Below, piece by piece: positions 28,326 through 36,873 of a stretch of DNA of 64,000 nucleotides (position 1 is the stretch's first letter; every line of letters begins with the position of its first letter). The DNA comes from an uncultured Pelagibacteraceae bacterium (lineage in GTDB: Bacteria > Pseudomonadota > Alphaproteobacteria > Pelagibacterales > Pelagibacteraceae): NCBI GenBank assembly GCA_902563555.1, contig CACEXM010000003.1, positions 1 through 64,000 on the forward strand, read 5' to 3'. Both the position numbers and the translations under genes were made by a program. Under the pieces are notes generated by a model, which saw only the letters and a list, made by a program, of their open reading frames with translations, made no database searches and was not told where the DNA came from.

Positions 28326-28354
28326 CTGGCCCATGATTCGATATCATGGGCCAG
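28326..28354. other. Perfect 12-bp hairpin between aldehyde dehydrogenase and DUF779 genes
   Basis: CTGGCCCATGAT and its exact inverse complement flank a 5-base loop (28338-28342). It is the most GC-rich short element in its neighbourhood. Neither side is followed by a T-run, so it is not a standard intrinsic terminator. The ATG at 28346 lies within the right arm, which argues for the later start at 28364 for the DUF779 protein. It may stabilise or process the mRNA or bind a protein. Confidence 0.7.
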
Positions 28355-28363
28355 AGAAAAAAT

Positions 28364-28717
28364 ATGAAAGTATCTGCAACACGTTCGGCTTTAAGCTTAT
28401 TATCTGAATTAAAAGAAAAGTATGGTGAAAAATTGATGTTTCACCAATCTGGAGGATGTTGTGATGGAAGTGCGCCTATGTGTTTTCAGGAAGGTGAATT
28501 TCCTTTAGGTGATAATGATATAAAATTAGGTGAAATTGGAGGCGTCCCGTTTTACATGAATGGAGACCAATATGAAAAATGGAAACACACCGATTTAACA
28601 ATAGATGCAGTAAAAGGTATTGGTGGAATGTTTTCACTGGATAATGGCACAGGAAGAAGATTCTTAACAAAATCTGAAATTTGTCTTGTTGTCGATAATG
28701 ATAATCCAAATCATTAA
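28364..28717 (+). CDS. DUF779 protein
   Basis: About 117 residues from ATG 28364 (ATG 28346 would add six residues but lies in the hairpin). The DUF779 hallmark FHQSGGCCDGSAPMCF with three Cys, and LGEIGGVPFYM, are intact. The family is routinely found next to ExaC/AldB-type aldehyde dehydrogenases, as here, and is presumed to help that enzyme, perhaps in metal or redox handling; no biochemical role is established to my knowledge. Confidence 0.88.
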   Translation: MKVSATRSALSLLSELKEKYGEKLMFHQSGGCCDGSAPMCFQEGEFPLGDNDIKLGEIGGVPFYMNGDQYEKWKHTDLTIDAVKGIGGMFSLDNGTGRRFLTKSEICLVVDNDNPNH

Positions 28718-28738
28718 ATAATCTCAAAATTTTTTAAA

Positions 28739-29212
28739 ATGTCTATTTATCTTAGTTCCCAAAAAATAATTAAAGAATGGATTGATTATAATAATCACAT
28801 GAATGTTTCTTACTATCTTTTGATTTTTGATAAATATGGTGCAGATACGTTAAATAATATCTTCAAAATGGGAGAGCACTCAGCAAAAACAACTGGCAAA
28901 AGCACTATGATAGTAGAGTCAAATATTACCTATAATCAAGAGCTTAAAGTTGATGATGAGGTTGACGTTAATTTAGTTTATTTTGATCACGACAAAAAAA
29001 GACTGCAATATAAAATGGAAATGGTTCATAAAGAAAAAAAGTTTCTCGCATCAACAATAGAAGTTCTCGCTTTATATGTTGATTTAAATAGTAGAAAAGT
29101 TTCTGAATTTGAAGATGAAAAAGTAAAAATTATGGATGATTACATCCAAAAATATTCTTCAAAATTTAATAACGAAAATCTTAAATTTTCTTCCAAATTA
29201 AAAAAAAATTAA
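28739..29212 (+). CDS. Hotdog-fold acyl-CoA thioesterase
   Basis: A 157-residue single hotdog-domain protein. The N-terminal EWIDYNNHMNVSYYLLIFDKY matches the 4-hydroxybenzoyl-CoA thioesterase/FcbC-like subgroup, also seen in betainyl-CoA thioesterases of carnitine degradation. ESNITYNQELKVDDEV is the conserved second strand. It hydrolyses an unidentified acyl-CoA in the cytoplasm. It ends at a strong hairpin terminator. Confidence 0.82.
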   Translation: MSIYLSSQKIIKEWIDYNNHMNVSYYLLIFDKYGADTLNNIFKMGEHSAKTTGKSTMIVESNITYNQELKVDDEVDVNLVYFDHDKKRLQYKMEMVHKEKKFLASTIEVLALYVDLNSRKVSEFEDEKVKIMDDYIQKYSSKFNNENLKFSSKLKKN

Positions 29213-29243
29213 TATAACTTCCAGCTCGTAGCTGGAAGTTATA
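29213..29243. terminator. Hairpin terminator between convergent genes
   Basis: A 14-bp perfect stem containing CTTCCAGCT and AGCTGGAAG around a 3-base CGT loop, placed exactly between the thioesterase (+) and GYD (-) genes. A-runs precede it on the plus strand, so transcripts from the minus strand end in a U-rich tail; it can serve both genes. Confidence 0.75.
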
Positions 29244-29251
29244 CCAAAAGA

Positions 29252-29569
29252 TTATTGACCCGGGGCTTTGTAACCAATTTTACTAGCTTTTGTTGTAGCT
29301 TTTGTAAAATCAATTGCCTCAAGCATTGTCAAATTTCTTACAGCTCCAGATGCTTCAACAACCAATTTAATTGCTGCAAAATCATCAAAACTTGGAACGT
29401 CAGTAACAACTACAAAATCATAAGAACCTCTAACGATATCCATGCTATGCATTGTTCCACCCATAGCTTTTGTTAATTGTTCTACAACAGCTTTTCTATC
29501 ACTTGTTGGATCTTTTAAAAAACCCTGAAAAGCTTTTTCAGTGTAATTACCCATTATATATGCTTTCAT
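29252..29569 (-). CDS. GYD-domain protein
   Basis: A 105-residue GYD (ferredoxin-like fold) protein: YIMGNYTEKAFQGFLKDPTSD, MDIVRGSYDFVVVTDVPSFD and the Ala-rich helix AIKLVVEASGAVRNLTMLEA. The family is small, cytoplasmic and of unknown function, possibly forming heme- or ligand-binding dimeric barrels. It has a good AAAGGGGT Shine-Dalgarno sequence before ATG 29569. It stands apart from the ABC-transporter genes upstream of position 29638. Confidence 0.85.
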   Translation of the reverse strand: MKAYIMGNYTEKAFQGFLKDPTSDRKAVVEQLTKAMGGTMHSMDIVRGSYDFVVVTDVPSFDDFAAIKLVVEASGAVRNLTMLEAIDFTKATTKASKIGYKAPGQ

Positions 29570-29637
29570 ATTTTACCCCTTTCTTTATTTAAAAAATATT
29601 ACAGCAAAATTTATGTCTGTAGAAGTGGTATATTTGT

Positions 29638-30432
29638 CTAATTATTTTCTATTCGGTCCATTTCTTTAAGTTCGACTTCTAACTTATCTAATTCCTCACC
29701 ACCTGCCATCATGCTTAAAAGTTTTTCTCTAGATATATCTTTTTTTTGAAATGTCCCCATACTTTTTCCTCGATTTAAAACTGTAAAACTATTTCCAACA
29801 GGATAAGCATGATGAACGTTGTGTGTTATTAAAATTACAGCTAAACCTTGTGATGCTGCTTTAACAATATATTTCAGGACCATTGAAGCTTGATGTACAC
29901 CTAATGCTGATGTTGGTTCATCTAATACCAAAACTTTTGCCCCAAAATAAATTGCTCTAGAAATAGCGAGACATTGTCTTTCACCTCCAGACATCGTACC
30001 GACGGCTTGTGATGGGTCTCTCACATCAATACCTATTTGTCCCATTCTTTCTGCAGCTATAGTGTTTGCTTTTTCAATATCAAAAGTTTTTAAAAAAGGT
30101 AAACCTTTTTGTGGCTCTCTGCCCATAAAAAAATTTCTAGTTACACTCATAAGGGAAACTAATGCTAAATCTTGATAAACAGTACCTATCCCAATATCCA
30201 AAGCATCTCGTGGTGAGTCAAAAACTATTTTTTGATCTTCAAAAATAATTTCACCTTCATCAGGCTTATGAACGCCTGCTAAAGTTTTTATCAAAGTAGA
30301 TTTTCCAGCTCCATTGTCACCAAGTAAGCACATTATTTCGCCTTTTTTAAGTTTCATGGTGACGTCTTTTAAAGCAATTACTTTACCAAAAAATTTACTT
30401 ATATTATTGAATTGAACTAAATATTCAGACAT
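29638..30432 (-). CDS. CUT2-type sugar/polyol ABC transporter, ATP-binding protein
   Basis: A 264-residue single-domain ATPase. Walker [18 protein letters not shown], signature [15 protein letters not shown], Walker [14 protein letters not shown], switch [12 protein letters not shown]. It resembles FrcA-type single-domain ATPases rather than the duplicated RbsA/MglA form. It shares one base with the permease gene and forms a transporter with the next two genes. Linked iol-like genes point to myo-inositol or another cyclitol as substrate. Confidence 0.93.
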   Translation of the reverse strand: MSEYLVQFNNISKFFGKVIALKDVTMKLKKGEIMCLLGDNGAGKSTLIKTLAGVHKPDEGEIIFEDQKIVFDSPRDALDIGIGTVYQDLALVSLMSVTRNFFMGREPQKGLPFLKTFDIEKANTIAAERMGQIGIDVRDPSQAVGTMSGGERQCLAISRAIYFGAKVLVLDEPTSALGVHQASMVLKYIVKAASQGLAVILITHNVHHAYPVGNSFTVLNRGKSMGTFQKKDISREKLLSMMAGGEELDKLEVELKEMDRIENN

Positions 30433-31559
30433 TACTTAGTCTCCGTAACTTTTTTTCTAATATAATTATTGAATACTACTGCAATTAACATCATTGCGCC
30501 TAAAAAAACCTTAAACCAATCAGTATCCACATCTGTATAAAAAATTCCCATTGATACAGTGCCAAAAATAATAGCGCCCAATGCTGCTCCGATGGCAGAG
30601 CCATAACCTCCAGTCAAAAGACAACCGCCAACCACGGCAGCTGCTATTGCTTCCAATTCTTTTAAAGTTCCTCTCATAGTATCTGCAGAACCTGCATCTA
30701 AAACTTGAATACAAGCAAATATTGTCGATGCTACAGCTGTTCCAATAAATAGACTTATTTTTACTCTTCCAACAGGTACACCAACATTTGTAGCACCAAC
30801 TTTATCTCCACCTGATGCAAATATCCAATTTCCATATCTAGTTTTCATAAGTATCCAAGTCGCAAATAATGTAAGGGCAATAAACCATATTACTGATGGT
30901 GGAATACCTGTAGCTAATGGTGTACCGTCAGTTCTCAGTGCAATTAATTTCATCGATCCTAGCCATTTGAATAACCATTGAAAAGTATCTGTTGCGAACA
31001 ACCAAGCGATTGGATCATCCTCTATTAAAACTCTTAACCCGGGTACTTGAGTTCTTCCTGTAATTAATCTCGTAATAGCCAAAGTTGCCCCTCTTAAAAC
31101 GAACAACATTGCAAGAGTTACTATGAAGGATGGAAGACCAGTTTTTACTACCATTATACCATTGAAATAACCAATTAGTACTGCCATAGCAAAAGCAAAA
31201 ATAATACTCGTCCATAAAGGCCAGCCCCAATAAATTGCAGGTATAGCGATACAGATTCCTGCAAAACCAATCATTGATCCAATTGATAAATCAAACTCTC
31301 CACCGATCATTAACATTGCAGCAGCAATAGCAATAATTCCTAAATTAGCCGAAACATCTAAAAAATTTAATGTCCCATAAGCGCTAAACATTCCAGTGTC
31401 ACCAGCAACTATTCCAAAAAAAATAAAAACTAAAATTGAGCCACCCAAAGCACCAAGCTCTGGTCTGTTTAATAAAACTCTAAGAGGTGAAATTTTTTTA
31501 AGTCTTTCATCTTGTCCACTATCTTTTTTAGATTGAATACTCTCTGATTTTACAGACAT
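30432..31559 (-). CDS. CUT2-type sugar/polyol ABC transporter, permease
   Basis: A 375-residue RbsC/FrcC-like inner-membrane permease with about ten hydrophobic segments. Family marks: [24 protein letters not shown], the [18 protein letters not shown] loop and [21 protein letters not shown] roughly 40-residue Lys/Ser-rich N-terminus precedes the first segment. It is separated from the binding-protein gene by a strong stem-loop that probably lowers its expression relative to that gene. Confidence 0.93.
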   Translation of the reverse strand: MSVKSESIQSKKDSGQDERLKKISPLRVLLNRPELGALGGSILVFIFFGIVAGDTGMFSAYGTLNFLDVSANLGIIAIAAAMLMIGGEFDLSIGSMIGFAGICIAIPAIYWGWPLWTSIIFAFAMAVLIGYFNGIMVVKTGLPSFIVTLAMLFVLRGATLAITRLITGRTQVPGLRVLIEDDPIAWLFATDTFQWLFKWLGSMKLIALRTDGTPLATGIPPSVIWFIALTLFATWILMKTRYGNWIFASGGDKVGATNVGVPVGRVKISLFIGTAVASTIFACIQVLDAGSADTMRGTLKELEAIAAAVVGGCLLTGGYGSAIGAALGAIIFGTVSMGIFYTDVDTDWFKVFLGAMMLIAVVFNNYIRKKVTETK

Positions 31560-31590
31560 AAAAAAATTATAATTTAAAGATGATTAAAAA

Positions 31591-31620
31591 AAAGGCCTGA
31601 CTAACATTAGTCAGGCCTTT
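31591..31620 (-). terminator. Intrinsic terminator/attenuator between binding-protein and permease genes
   Basis: A 13-bp perfect stem (AAAGGCCTGACTA and its complement, 4-base loop). On the minus strand it is followed directly by a run of eight or more T, a textbook intrinsic terminator, placed 11 bp after the binding-protein stop and before the permease start. It would let most transcripts end after the abundant binding protein. Confidence 0.88.
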
Positions 31621-31631
31621 AATTCATATTT

Positions 31632-32555
31632 TTATCTATAACCTTGAGCTGCCCATTTAATTACTTTAGACGCATTGTCAGGAGTTACAAACCCAGGTCC
31701 AGTCATTACTACACCTGCTGGCATTGTTCCCCATCTCATATATTGTCCAAAGATAGCTATTGGTAAATATCCTTGTAGATATTGCTGTTGGTCAATTAAA
31801 AACTCTACTTTTCCTGCAGCAGCAGCTTTTAACATATTTGGAGACATATCAAATGTTCCTAATCTTACAGAACCAACTTTTCCAGCTGACTCAAGTGCTT
31901 TCAATGCTGCTTCACCAGACAATCCAGCACCTAAAGTTAGAATAGTGTCATAGCCACCACCTAATTTTGCAGCAACAGCTTTTTGAATTTCTGTTGGGTC
32001 ATTTGAAGTACCTAAAATATCAACAGATCCACCAAAACCTTTTTTGAAACCAGCACATCTTCTGTCAAGTGCAACGTTTCCTACCTCATGGTTAACACAT
32101 AATGCTTTTTTTCCACCAGCGGCTTTCATTTTTTGTCCACCACCTACACCTGCTTCAAACTCAGTTTGTCCAACGTGTGCACTAATTCCTAAAGATGCAT
32201 AATCATCAGATCCAGAGTTCATTGATATTACAGGAATACCAGCAGCAATCGCAGCTTTAACTGATTTTCCTAAAGCAGCAGCATCTGGTAATGTTATCAC
32301 AATACCTTTCGGTTTTTGTGATACAGCATTATCAATTAATTTTGCCATTTCTACCATGTCGAAAGTAGCTGGTGCTGTGTATTTGCAAGACACTCCCATG
32401 TCTTTACATCCAGCATCAACTCCATTTTTAGCAACTGACCAGAAAGGATCATTTGCTTGACCATGAGAAACCACAATTATATCCACAGCTAAAGCAGATA
32501 CAGACATCATTGCCCATGCAGCTAAAGCTAATATAAAGTTTTTTATTGTTTTCAT
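31632..32555 (-). CDS. Periplasmic sugar/polyol-binding protein of CUT2 ABC transporter
   Basis: A 307-residue periplasmic-binding-protein-I-like protein (Peripla_BP_4). A signal peptide covers about residues 1-23 (NFILALAAWAMMSVSALA), then DIIVVSHGQANDPFWSVAKN, VITLPDAAALGKSVKAAIAA, GIPVISMNSGSDDY and FLIDQQQYLQGYLPIAIF. It delivers substrate to the permease; by context a myo-inositol-type ligand (compare IbpA of Caulobacter) is likely but unproven. It follows the iolG-like gene on the same strand across a 101-bp gap in which no strong promoter was identified. Confidence 0.92.
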   Translation of the reverse strand: MKTIKNFILALAAWAMMSVSALAVDIIVVSHGQANDPFWSVAKNGVDAGCKDMGVSCKYTAPATFDMVEMAKLIDNAVSQKPKGIVITLPDAAALGKSVKAAIAAGIPVISMNSGSDDYASLGISAHVGQTEFEAGVGGGQKMKAAGGKKALCVNHEVGNVALDRRCAGFKKGFGGSVDILGTSNDPTEIQKAVAAKLGGGYDTILTLGAGLSGEAALKALESAGKVGSVRLGTFDMSPNMLKAAAAGKVEFLIDQQQYLQGYLPIAIFGQYMRWGTMPAGVVMTGPGFVTPDNASKVIKWAAQGYR

Positions 32556-32656
32556 TATTTTCCTCTAATTAAAGTTAACTTTTAAAAATAAAATCTAATC
32601 AAAATATTATTTGGTTGTAAAGCAGACAGGTTGCATTCTACTTATGGTTGATTCAA

Positions 32657-33658
32657 TTAAAGATTAAGTTTTTCAAACTTTTTTGATTGTAAAGATTTTT
32701 GAGCTGCATTCGCAATTATCAGAGCTTTTCTTCCCTCTTCAAATCCTGCAAGAGGTTGAATTTTCTTTCTTATAAATTTTGCAAAATCCTTTAGTTGATT
32801 TTTATAAGCATCTTTATACCTCTCAATAAAAAAATTAAGCAAAGGAGATTTGTTCGAAGTTGATTGTGCAGAATATAAAGATGTCTCGTTTTGTCTTTTA
32901 TTTTCTGAAATTAACATACCTTTTGATCCAAATAATTCTATTCTTTGATCATAACCGAAACTACAATGTCTGGAATTAGTTATTATGCACTGAACACCAG
33001 CTTTAGATCTAATTATGGTAGATGCTAATTCAAAATCTTTTATTTTATCAAATCTTTTGTCTGATATGTTGCTACCAGAAGCTATTATTTTCGCAGGCTC
33101 ATCATTACCAAGGTAGAATCTGACAAGATCAAAATCATGGATCATCATATCTCTAAAAATACCACCAGATTCTTTTAGATATTTCATAGTTGGTGGGGCA
33201 GGATCACGACTAGTGATAATAATTTTTTCTAATTTACCTATTTTTCCACTTAGTAATTGTTTTCTTAAATTATTGTGTGTTGGATCATAACGTCTATTAA
33301 AACCTAATTGTATTTTTGGATTTAATCTTTTAATTTTTTTTTTGCAGGACTCAATTTTCTTAATACTTAAATCCAGTGGTTTTTCACAAAAGATAATTTT
33401 TTTATTCTTAACACCATCTAAAATAAATTTAATATGTGTTGATGTTGTTGAGGCAATAAAAATAGCTTTTATATCCTTATCTGTATAAGCCAAAGATGGA
33501 TTGTTTATAGCTTTTGTTTTTAATGTTTTTGAATACTTTTTAGATAATTTTTGTTCAATGTCATAAATATATTTAAGATTAAAATCTTTACTACGCATTA
33601 AATTTTTTCCATGCATAATACCAATTCTACCAAGTCCAAATAAAGCTATATCAATCAT
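32657..33658 (-). CDS. iolG: Gfo/Idh/MocA oxidoreductase, inositol 2-dehydrogenase-like
   Basis: A 333-residue NAD(P)-dependent dehydrogenase. N-terminal Rossmann motif ALFGLGRIGIMHGKNL, cofactor-side CEKPLDL with the conserved Lys, QLGFNRRYDPTHNNL, and a catalytic stretch GGIFRDMMIHDFDLVRF (D/H pair) typical of IolG/IdhA. It would oxidise myo-inositol to 2-keto-myo-inositol. Support comes from linkage with iolE- and iolD-like genes and a polyol transporter. It is divergent from iolE with 44 bp between starts. Confidence 0.85.
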   Translation of the reverse strand: MIDIALFGLGRIGIMHGKNLMRSKDFNLKYIYDIEQKLSKKYSKTLKTKAINNPSLAYTDKDIKAIFIASTTSTHIKFILDGVKNKKIIFCEKPLDLSIKKIESCKKKIKRLNPKIQLGFNRRYDPTHNNLRKQLLSGKIGKLEKIIITSRDPAPPTMKYLKESGGIFRDMMIHDFDLVRFYLGNDEPAKIIASGSNISDKRFDKIKDFELASTIIRSKAGVQCIITNSRHCSFGYDQRIELFGSKGMLISENKRQNETSLYSAQSTSNKSPLLNFFIERYKDAYKNQLKDFAKFIRKKIQPLAGFEEGRKALIIANAAQKSLQSKKFEKLNL

Positions 33659-33702
33659 TTAAAATTTGTATTAAAATAATAACTTAACTAAAAAAATTTC
33701 TT

Positions 33703-34605
33703 ATGTCAGTAAAATTAGGAGTTGCACCCATTGCATGGAGTAATGATGACATGCCTGAGTTAGGTGGTGACACCTCATTAGAACAATGTTTAAAAGAAGC
33801 CAATGAAGCAGGCTATATAGGCATAGAGTCTGGTGGAAAATTTCCAAAGAAATCTTCGGAATTAATTCCAAAATTAGATCAATTTAATCTTAAACTTTGC
33901 TCAGGATGGTATGGTGCTAATCTAAGAAAAAATTCTGTTGAGGAAGAAAAAAAATCCATTCAAGAACAACTAGATTTATTTAAAGATTGTGATGCACCTT
34001 GTATAGTTTTTGCAGAAGTTTCTGGCTCTATTCAAGGAAATCCTAATAGAAAATTATCAACTCGGCCTCAAATGGAAAGGGACGAATGGCAGAAGTTTTG
34101 TGAAAAAATTTCTGAACTAGGAAAATATTTAGAGGATGAAGGAATGCCTTTGGCATATCATCATCATATGGGAACAGTAATTGAAACTCAAAAAGATACT
34201 GAAAGACTTATAGAAAATACTCATGAAAGTGTAAAATTAACATTAGATACAGGACACATGTTATTTGCAAAAGGGGACTCAAACTACATATTACAAAATT
34301 ATCATGAAAGAATTTTGCACGTCCATTGTAAAGATATAAGAAAACAAGTTCTTGAAAAATCTTTAAAAGAGGATTTAAGTTTTAGAGGTGCTTTTTTAGA
34401 GGGTGCGTTTACAGTACCAGGAGATGGTTGTATTGATTATCAACCTTTATTTAATGTATTAAAAAATAATAATTATTCAGGATGGTTGGTGGTTGAGGCA
34501 GAGCAGGATCCGGCAAAAGCAAATCCGTTAGAGTATGCGAAAATTGGTTATGATTATCTTGCAGATACATTGAAAAAATCTGAAATTGAAATTTATAAAA
34601 ACTGA
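33703..34605 (+). CDS. iolE: Inosose dehydratase IolE
   Basis: A 300-residue AP-endonuclease-2-fold enzyme that dehydrates 2-keto-myo-inositol. Motifs: VAPIAWSNDDMPELGGDTSLEQCL, GYIGIESGGKFPK, LCSGWYGANLR, MPLAYHHHMGTVIET, LTLDTGHM, ILHVHCKDIR and VPGDGCIDYQPLF, all typical of IolE, with the metal-binding Glu/Asp/His set. Its 3' end abuts the stop of the minus-strand gene at 34606 with no spacer. Confidence 0.94.
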   Translation: MSVKLGVAPIAWSNDDMPELGGDTSLEQCLKEANEAGYIGIESGGKFPKKSSELIPKLDQFNLKLCSGWYGANLRKNSVEEEKKSIQEQLDLFKDCDAPCIVFAEVSGSIQGNPNRKLSTRPQMERDEWQKFCEKISELGKYLEDEGMPLAYHHHMGTVIETQKDTERLIENTHESVKLTLDTGHMLFAKGDSNYILQNYHERILHVHCKDIRKQVLEKSLKEDLSFRGAFLEGAFTVPGDGCIDYQPLFNVLKNNNYSGWLVVEAEQDPAKANPLEYAKIGYDYLADTLKKSEIEIYKN

Positions 34606-35106
34606 TTATCTATAGAGTGAAGTTAGTTCATTATTTCCAGCAGCAACACATGGAGATTTAAAACAAGTACCAACAACCCATTCAGATCCAGGATCAGGTA
34701 AAAAATTTGATGACATCACAAATATAACACCCATCTCAACTGATTGCCCCGCCTTACCTTCTGCTTTAATTCTAGGATCAGGATCAGTTTTTACTTTAGT
34801 ATCCTCTGAAAAAGGATTCTCTATATTAAGATTTTTGTTTATATAATTCACAACTTTAGATGAAGACCATTCGCCATTGCATGGATCACCCCAAACAGTC
34901 AATTTACCTTCATCATTATTCCCGCAATTATTTATTTCTCCATTGATAAAATCGACTACTTTCTTATGATTTTCTTTGACTAAGTTAGCTTTTGCTTCAA
35001 CTGCGGGCCTTGTACTTGCGGTCCAAATCAACATCCCAACCACATATACTAATGATAACAATACTAATGCTTCTAATAGTCCAAAATTTTTGAAATTTAT
35101 TTGCAT
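34606..35106 (-). CDS. Hypothetical single-pass membrane protein, pilin-like N-terminus
   Basis: A 166-residue protein with one N-terminal hydrophobic helix (FGLLEALVLLSLVYVVGMLI) that carries a Glu early in the helix, followed by an amphipathic helix and a Cys-containing polar domain (four Cys in total). This layout resembles type IV (pseudo)pilins, but the GxxxE spacing is not canonical. I do not recognise the family. It sits oddly inside the polyol-catabolism cluster, 2 bp from the hydroxyacid dehydrogenase gene and probably in its operon. Confidence 0.7.
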   Translation of the reverse strand: MQINFKNFGLLEALVLLSLVYVVGMLIWTASTRPAVEAKANLVKENHKKVVDFINGEINNCGNNDEGKLTVWGDPCNGEWSSSKVVNYINKNLNIENPFSEDTKVKTDPDPRIKAEGKAGQSVEMGVIFVMSSNFLPDPGSEWVVGTCFKSPCVAAGNNELTSLYR

Positions 35107-35108
35107 AA

Positions 35109-36074
35109 TTAAAGTTTAATTATTTTTGATTTGTCTAATTTTTTATCAAAAAAATCAATTATATTTTGTATTGTTTCTTTTCCCATTCTTATCATGCATT
35201 CCTCAGTAAATGCAGCGGTATGAGGACTTAAAAAAACTTTATTGTTTTTTAGCAGAGGATTATCCTCTTTAGGCGGTTCTGTTTCAAAAACATCTAAACC
35301 TGCCCCAAATATAAGACTTTCATTTAATGCTTTATCTAAGTCATTCTCATTAATCATTCCACCTCTTGCAGCATTAATAATTATACAATTTTTCCTCATT
35401 GTTTTAATTAAGTCATAATTAATAATATTTTTCGTTTTTTCATTAAGAGGCATATGTAAAGAAATGGCATCCATTGATTTTACTGCTTCTGTAAGATCTT
35501 CAACTTTTTTTCCACCCAATTCCTCAATAATTTCTTTTGAAACAAATGGATCATAAACAAAAACATTCATTTCAAATCCTTTGCATCTTCTAATTAAAGA
35601 TTGACCAATTCTACCAAATCCAGCAATTAAAATATTTTTTTTCCAAAGTTCAATTGTTTTTGGAAGTTTGTTTCTATTAGAAAAATTTCCTGTTTTAACA
35701 GCCTCATCATACATGTTTTTTCTCTTTGATATATTGAGCAACATAAACATAACATGTTCTGCCACCGCAACAGCATTTGCTGTAGCCGTAATTGCCAAGG
35801 TGATATTTTTTTCTTTAGAAGACTTGAGATCAATATTGTCATACCCAACGCCATGGCGAGATATAATCTTAAGTTTTTTTGATATATTGATTAATTCGTT
35901 AGATAAATTTGCTGTTCTAATTGATAGACCATCACACTCCAAAATTTTTTGTTTAATATCTTTGTCATCTATATTTTCAATAATCTCATAATCATAATTT
36001 GGGTTATTCTTTATAAGATCTATCCCCGCTTTATGAATAGATTGAATTATCAAAATTTTTTTTTTATATGACAC
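35109..36074 (-). CDS. D-isomer-specific 2-hydroxyacid dehydrogenase
   Basis: A 321-residue NAD-dependent oxidoreductase of the D-3-phosphoglycerate-dehydrogenase/glyoxylate-reductase family. The NAD fold shows ILIAGFGRIGQSLIRRC, and the catalytic residues lie in IINAARGGMINENDL (Arg), VFETEPP (Glu) and LSPHTAAFTEECMIRM (His). No ACT domain is present, so serine synthesis is unlikely. It follows the HpcH/HpaI aldolase by 6 bp and could reduce or oxidise a 2-keto/2-hydroxy acid made in that pathway. The exact substrate is unknown. Confidence 0.9.
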   Translation of the reverse strand: MSYKKKILIIQSIHKAGIDLIKNNPNYDYEIIENIDDKDIKQKILECDGLSIRTANLSNELINISKKLKIISRHGVGYDNIDLKSSKEKNITLAITATANAVAVAEHVMFMLLNISKRKNMYDEAVKTGNFSNRNKLPKTIELWKKNILIAGFGRIGQSLIRRCKGFEMNVFVYDPFVSKEIIEELGGKKVEDLTEAVKSMDAISLHMPLNEKTKNIINYDLIKTMRKNCIIINAARGGMINENDLDKALNESLIFGAGLDVFETEPPKEDNPLLKNNKVFLSPHTAAFTEECMIRMGKETIQNIIDFFDKKLDKSKIIKL

Positions 36075-36080
36075 TTAAAT

Positions 36081-36872
36081 TTAGTAAGCTTTAGAGTCTT
36101 CTTTTGATTTGATTGATTTTAATTTAGATACAGCGTCTTTTGCACCCGCACTCATATACCTTTGATCGGATCCAATGGTTACTAAATTAAATCCTAAATT
36201 AAGCATTTTTTTAGCATACTCTGGGCTCGCATTATGAATACCTGCAAAGATGTTGTTTTTTTTTGCATGTTCTAAGATATTCAAAATCTCTTTATATGTC
36301 CCTGAATTTTCAGGTTTATCAAATGAAGGTTTTTCACCCAAGGCTAAACTTAAATCTGCAGGTCCAATATAAATTCCATCTAAGCCCGGTGTTATCATAA
36401 TCTCATCTAGTTTATCTATTGCCTCTTTAGTCTCTATCATTGCTAGTTTTAAAATTTCATTATTCGCATGATCTCCATAATCACTTCCACCATATATTAA
36501 ACCTCTAATTGGGCCATAACTTCTATAACCTTTCGGTGGATATAAGCATGCTTGAACAAATCTTTCAGCTTCAGATTTATTACTCACCATTGGGCAAATT
36601 ACTCCATAGCATCCGGCATCTAGAATTTTCATGATCTGCCCAGGTTCATTCCAATTCACTCTTGCAAGTGGGGTTACATCAGTAGTTGATATAGCTTGCA
36701 ACATCTGTAATGCAGAAGGGTAATCTATAACACCATGTTGCATATCAATCGTAATAGAGTCCCACCCCTGATTTGACATTACCTCTGCAGAAAAAGAACT
36801 AGGAATTTGTAGCCATCCATTAATTATTGGCTCACCTTCTCTCATCATCTTTTTTATTTTATTTAGTTTCAT
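36081..36872 (-). CDS. HpcH/HpaI-family class II aldolase
   Basis: A 263-residue TIM-barrel aldolase that splits or forms 2-keto-4-hydroxy acids using pyruvate and a divalent metal. Motifs: GWLQIPSSFSAEVMSNQGWD, ITIDMQHGVIDY (catalytic His), PLARVNWNEPGQIMKILDAG, GYRSYGPIRG, AMIETKEAI (metal Glu), GLDGIYIGPADLSLALG (metal Asp). It is 1 bp from the upstream SSADH-like gene. In this cluster it might replace the iolJ aldolase step, releasing pyruvate and an aldehyde for the neighbouring dehydrogenase; this is inference. Confidence 0.91.
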   Translation of the reverse strand: MKLNKIKKMMREGEPIINGWLQIPSSFSAEVMSNQGWDSITIDMQHGVIDYPSALQMLQAISTTDVTPLARVNWNEPGQIMKILDAGCYGVICPMVSNKSEAERFVQACLYPPKGYRSYGPIRGLIYGGSDYGDHANNEILKLAMIETKEAIDKLDEIMITPGLDGIYIGPADLSLALGEKPSFDKPENSGTYKEILNILEHAKKNNIFAGIHNASPEYAKKMLNLGFNLVTIGSDQRYMSAGAKDAVSKLKSIKSKEDSKAY

Positions 36873-36873
36873 T

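Noticed and set aside
29255-29476. Plus-strand Cys/Asn-rich frame opposite the GYD gene
   Set aside because: Antisense shadow of a well-recognised gene, with unnatural composition.
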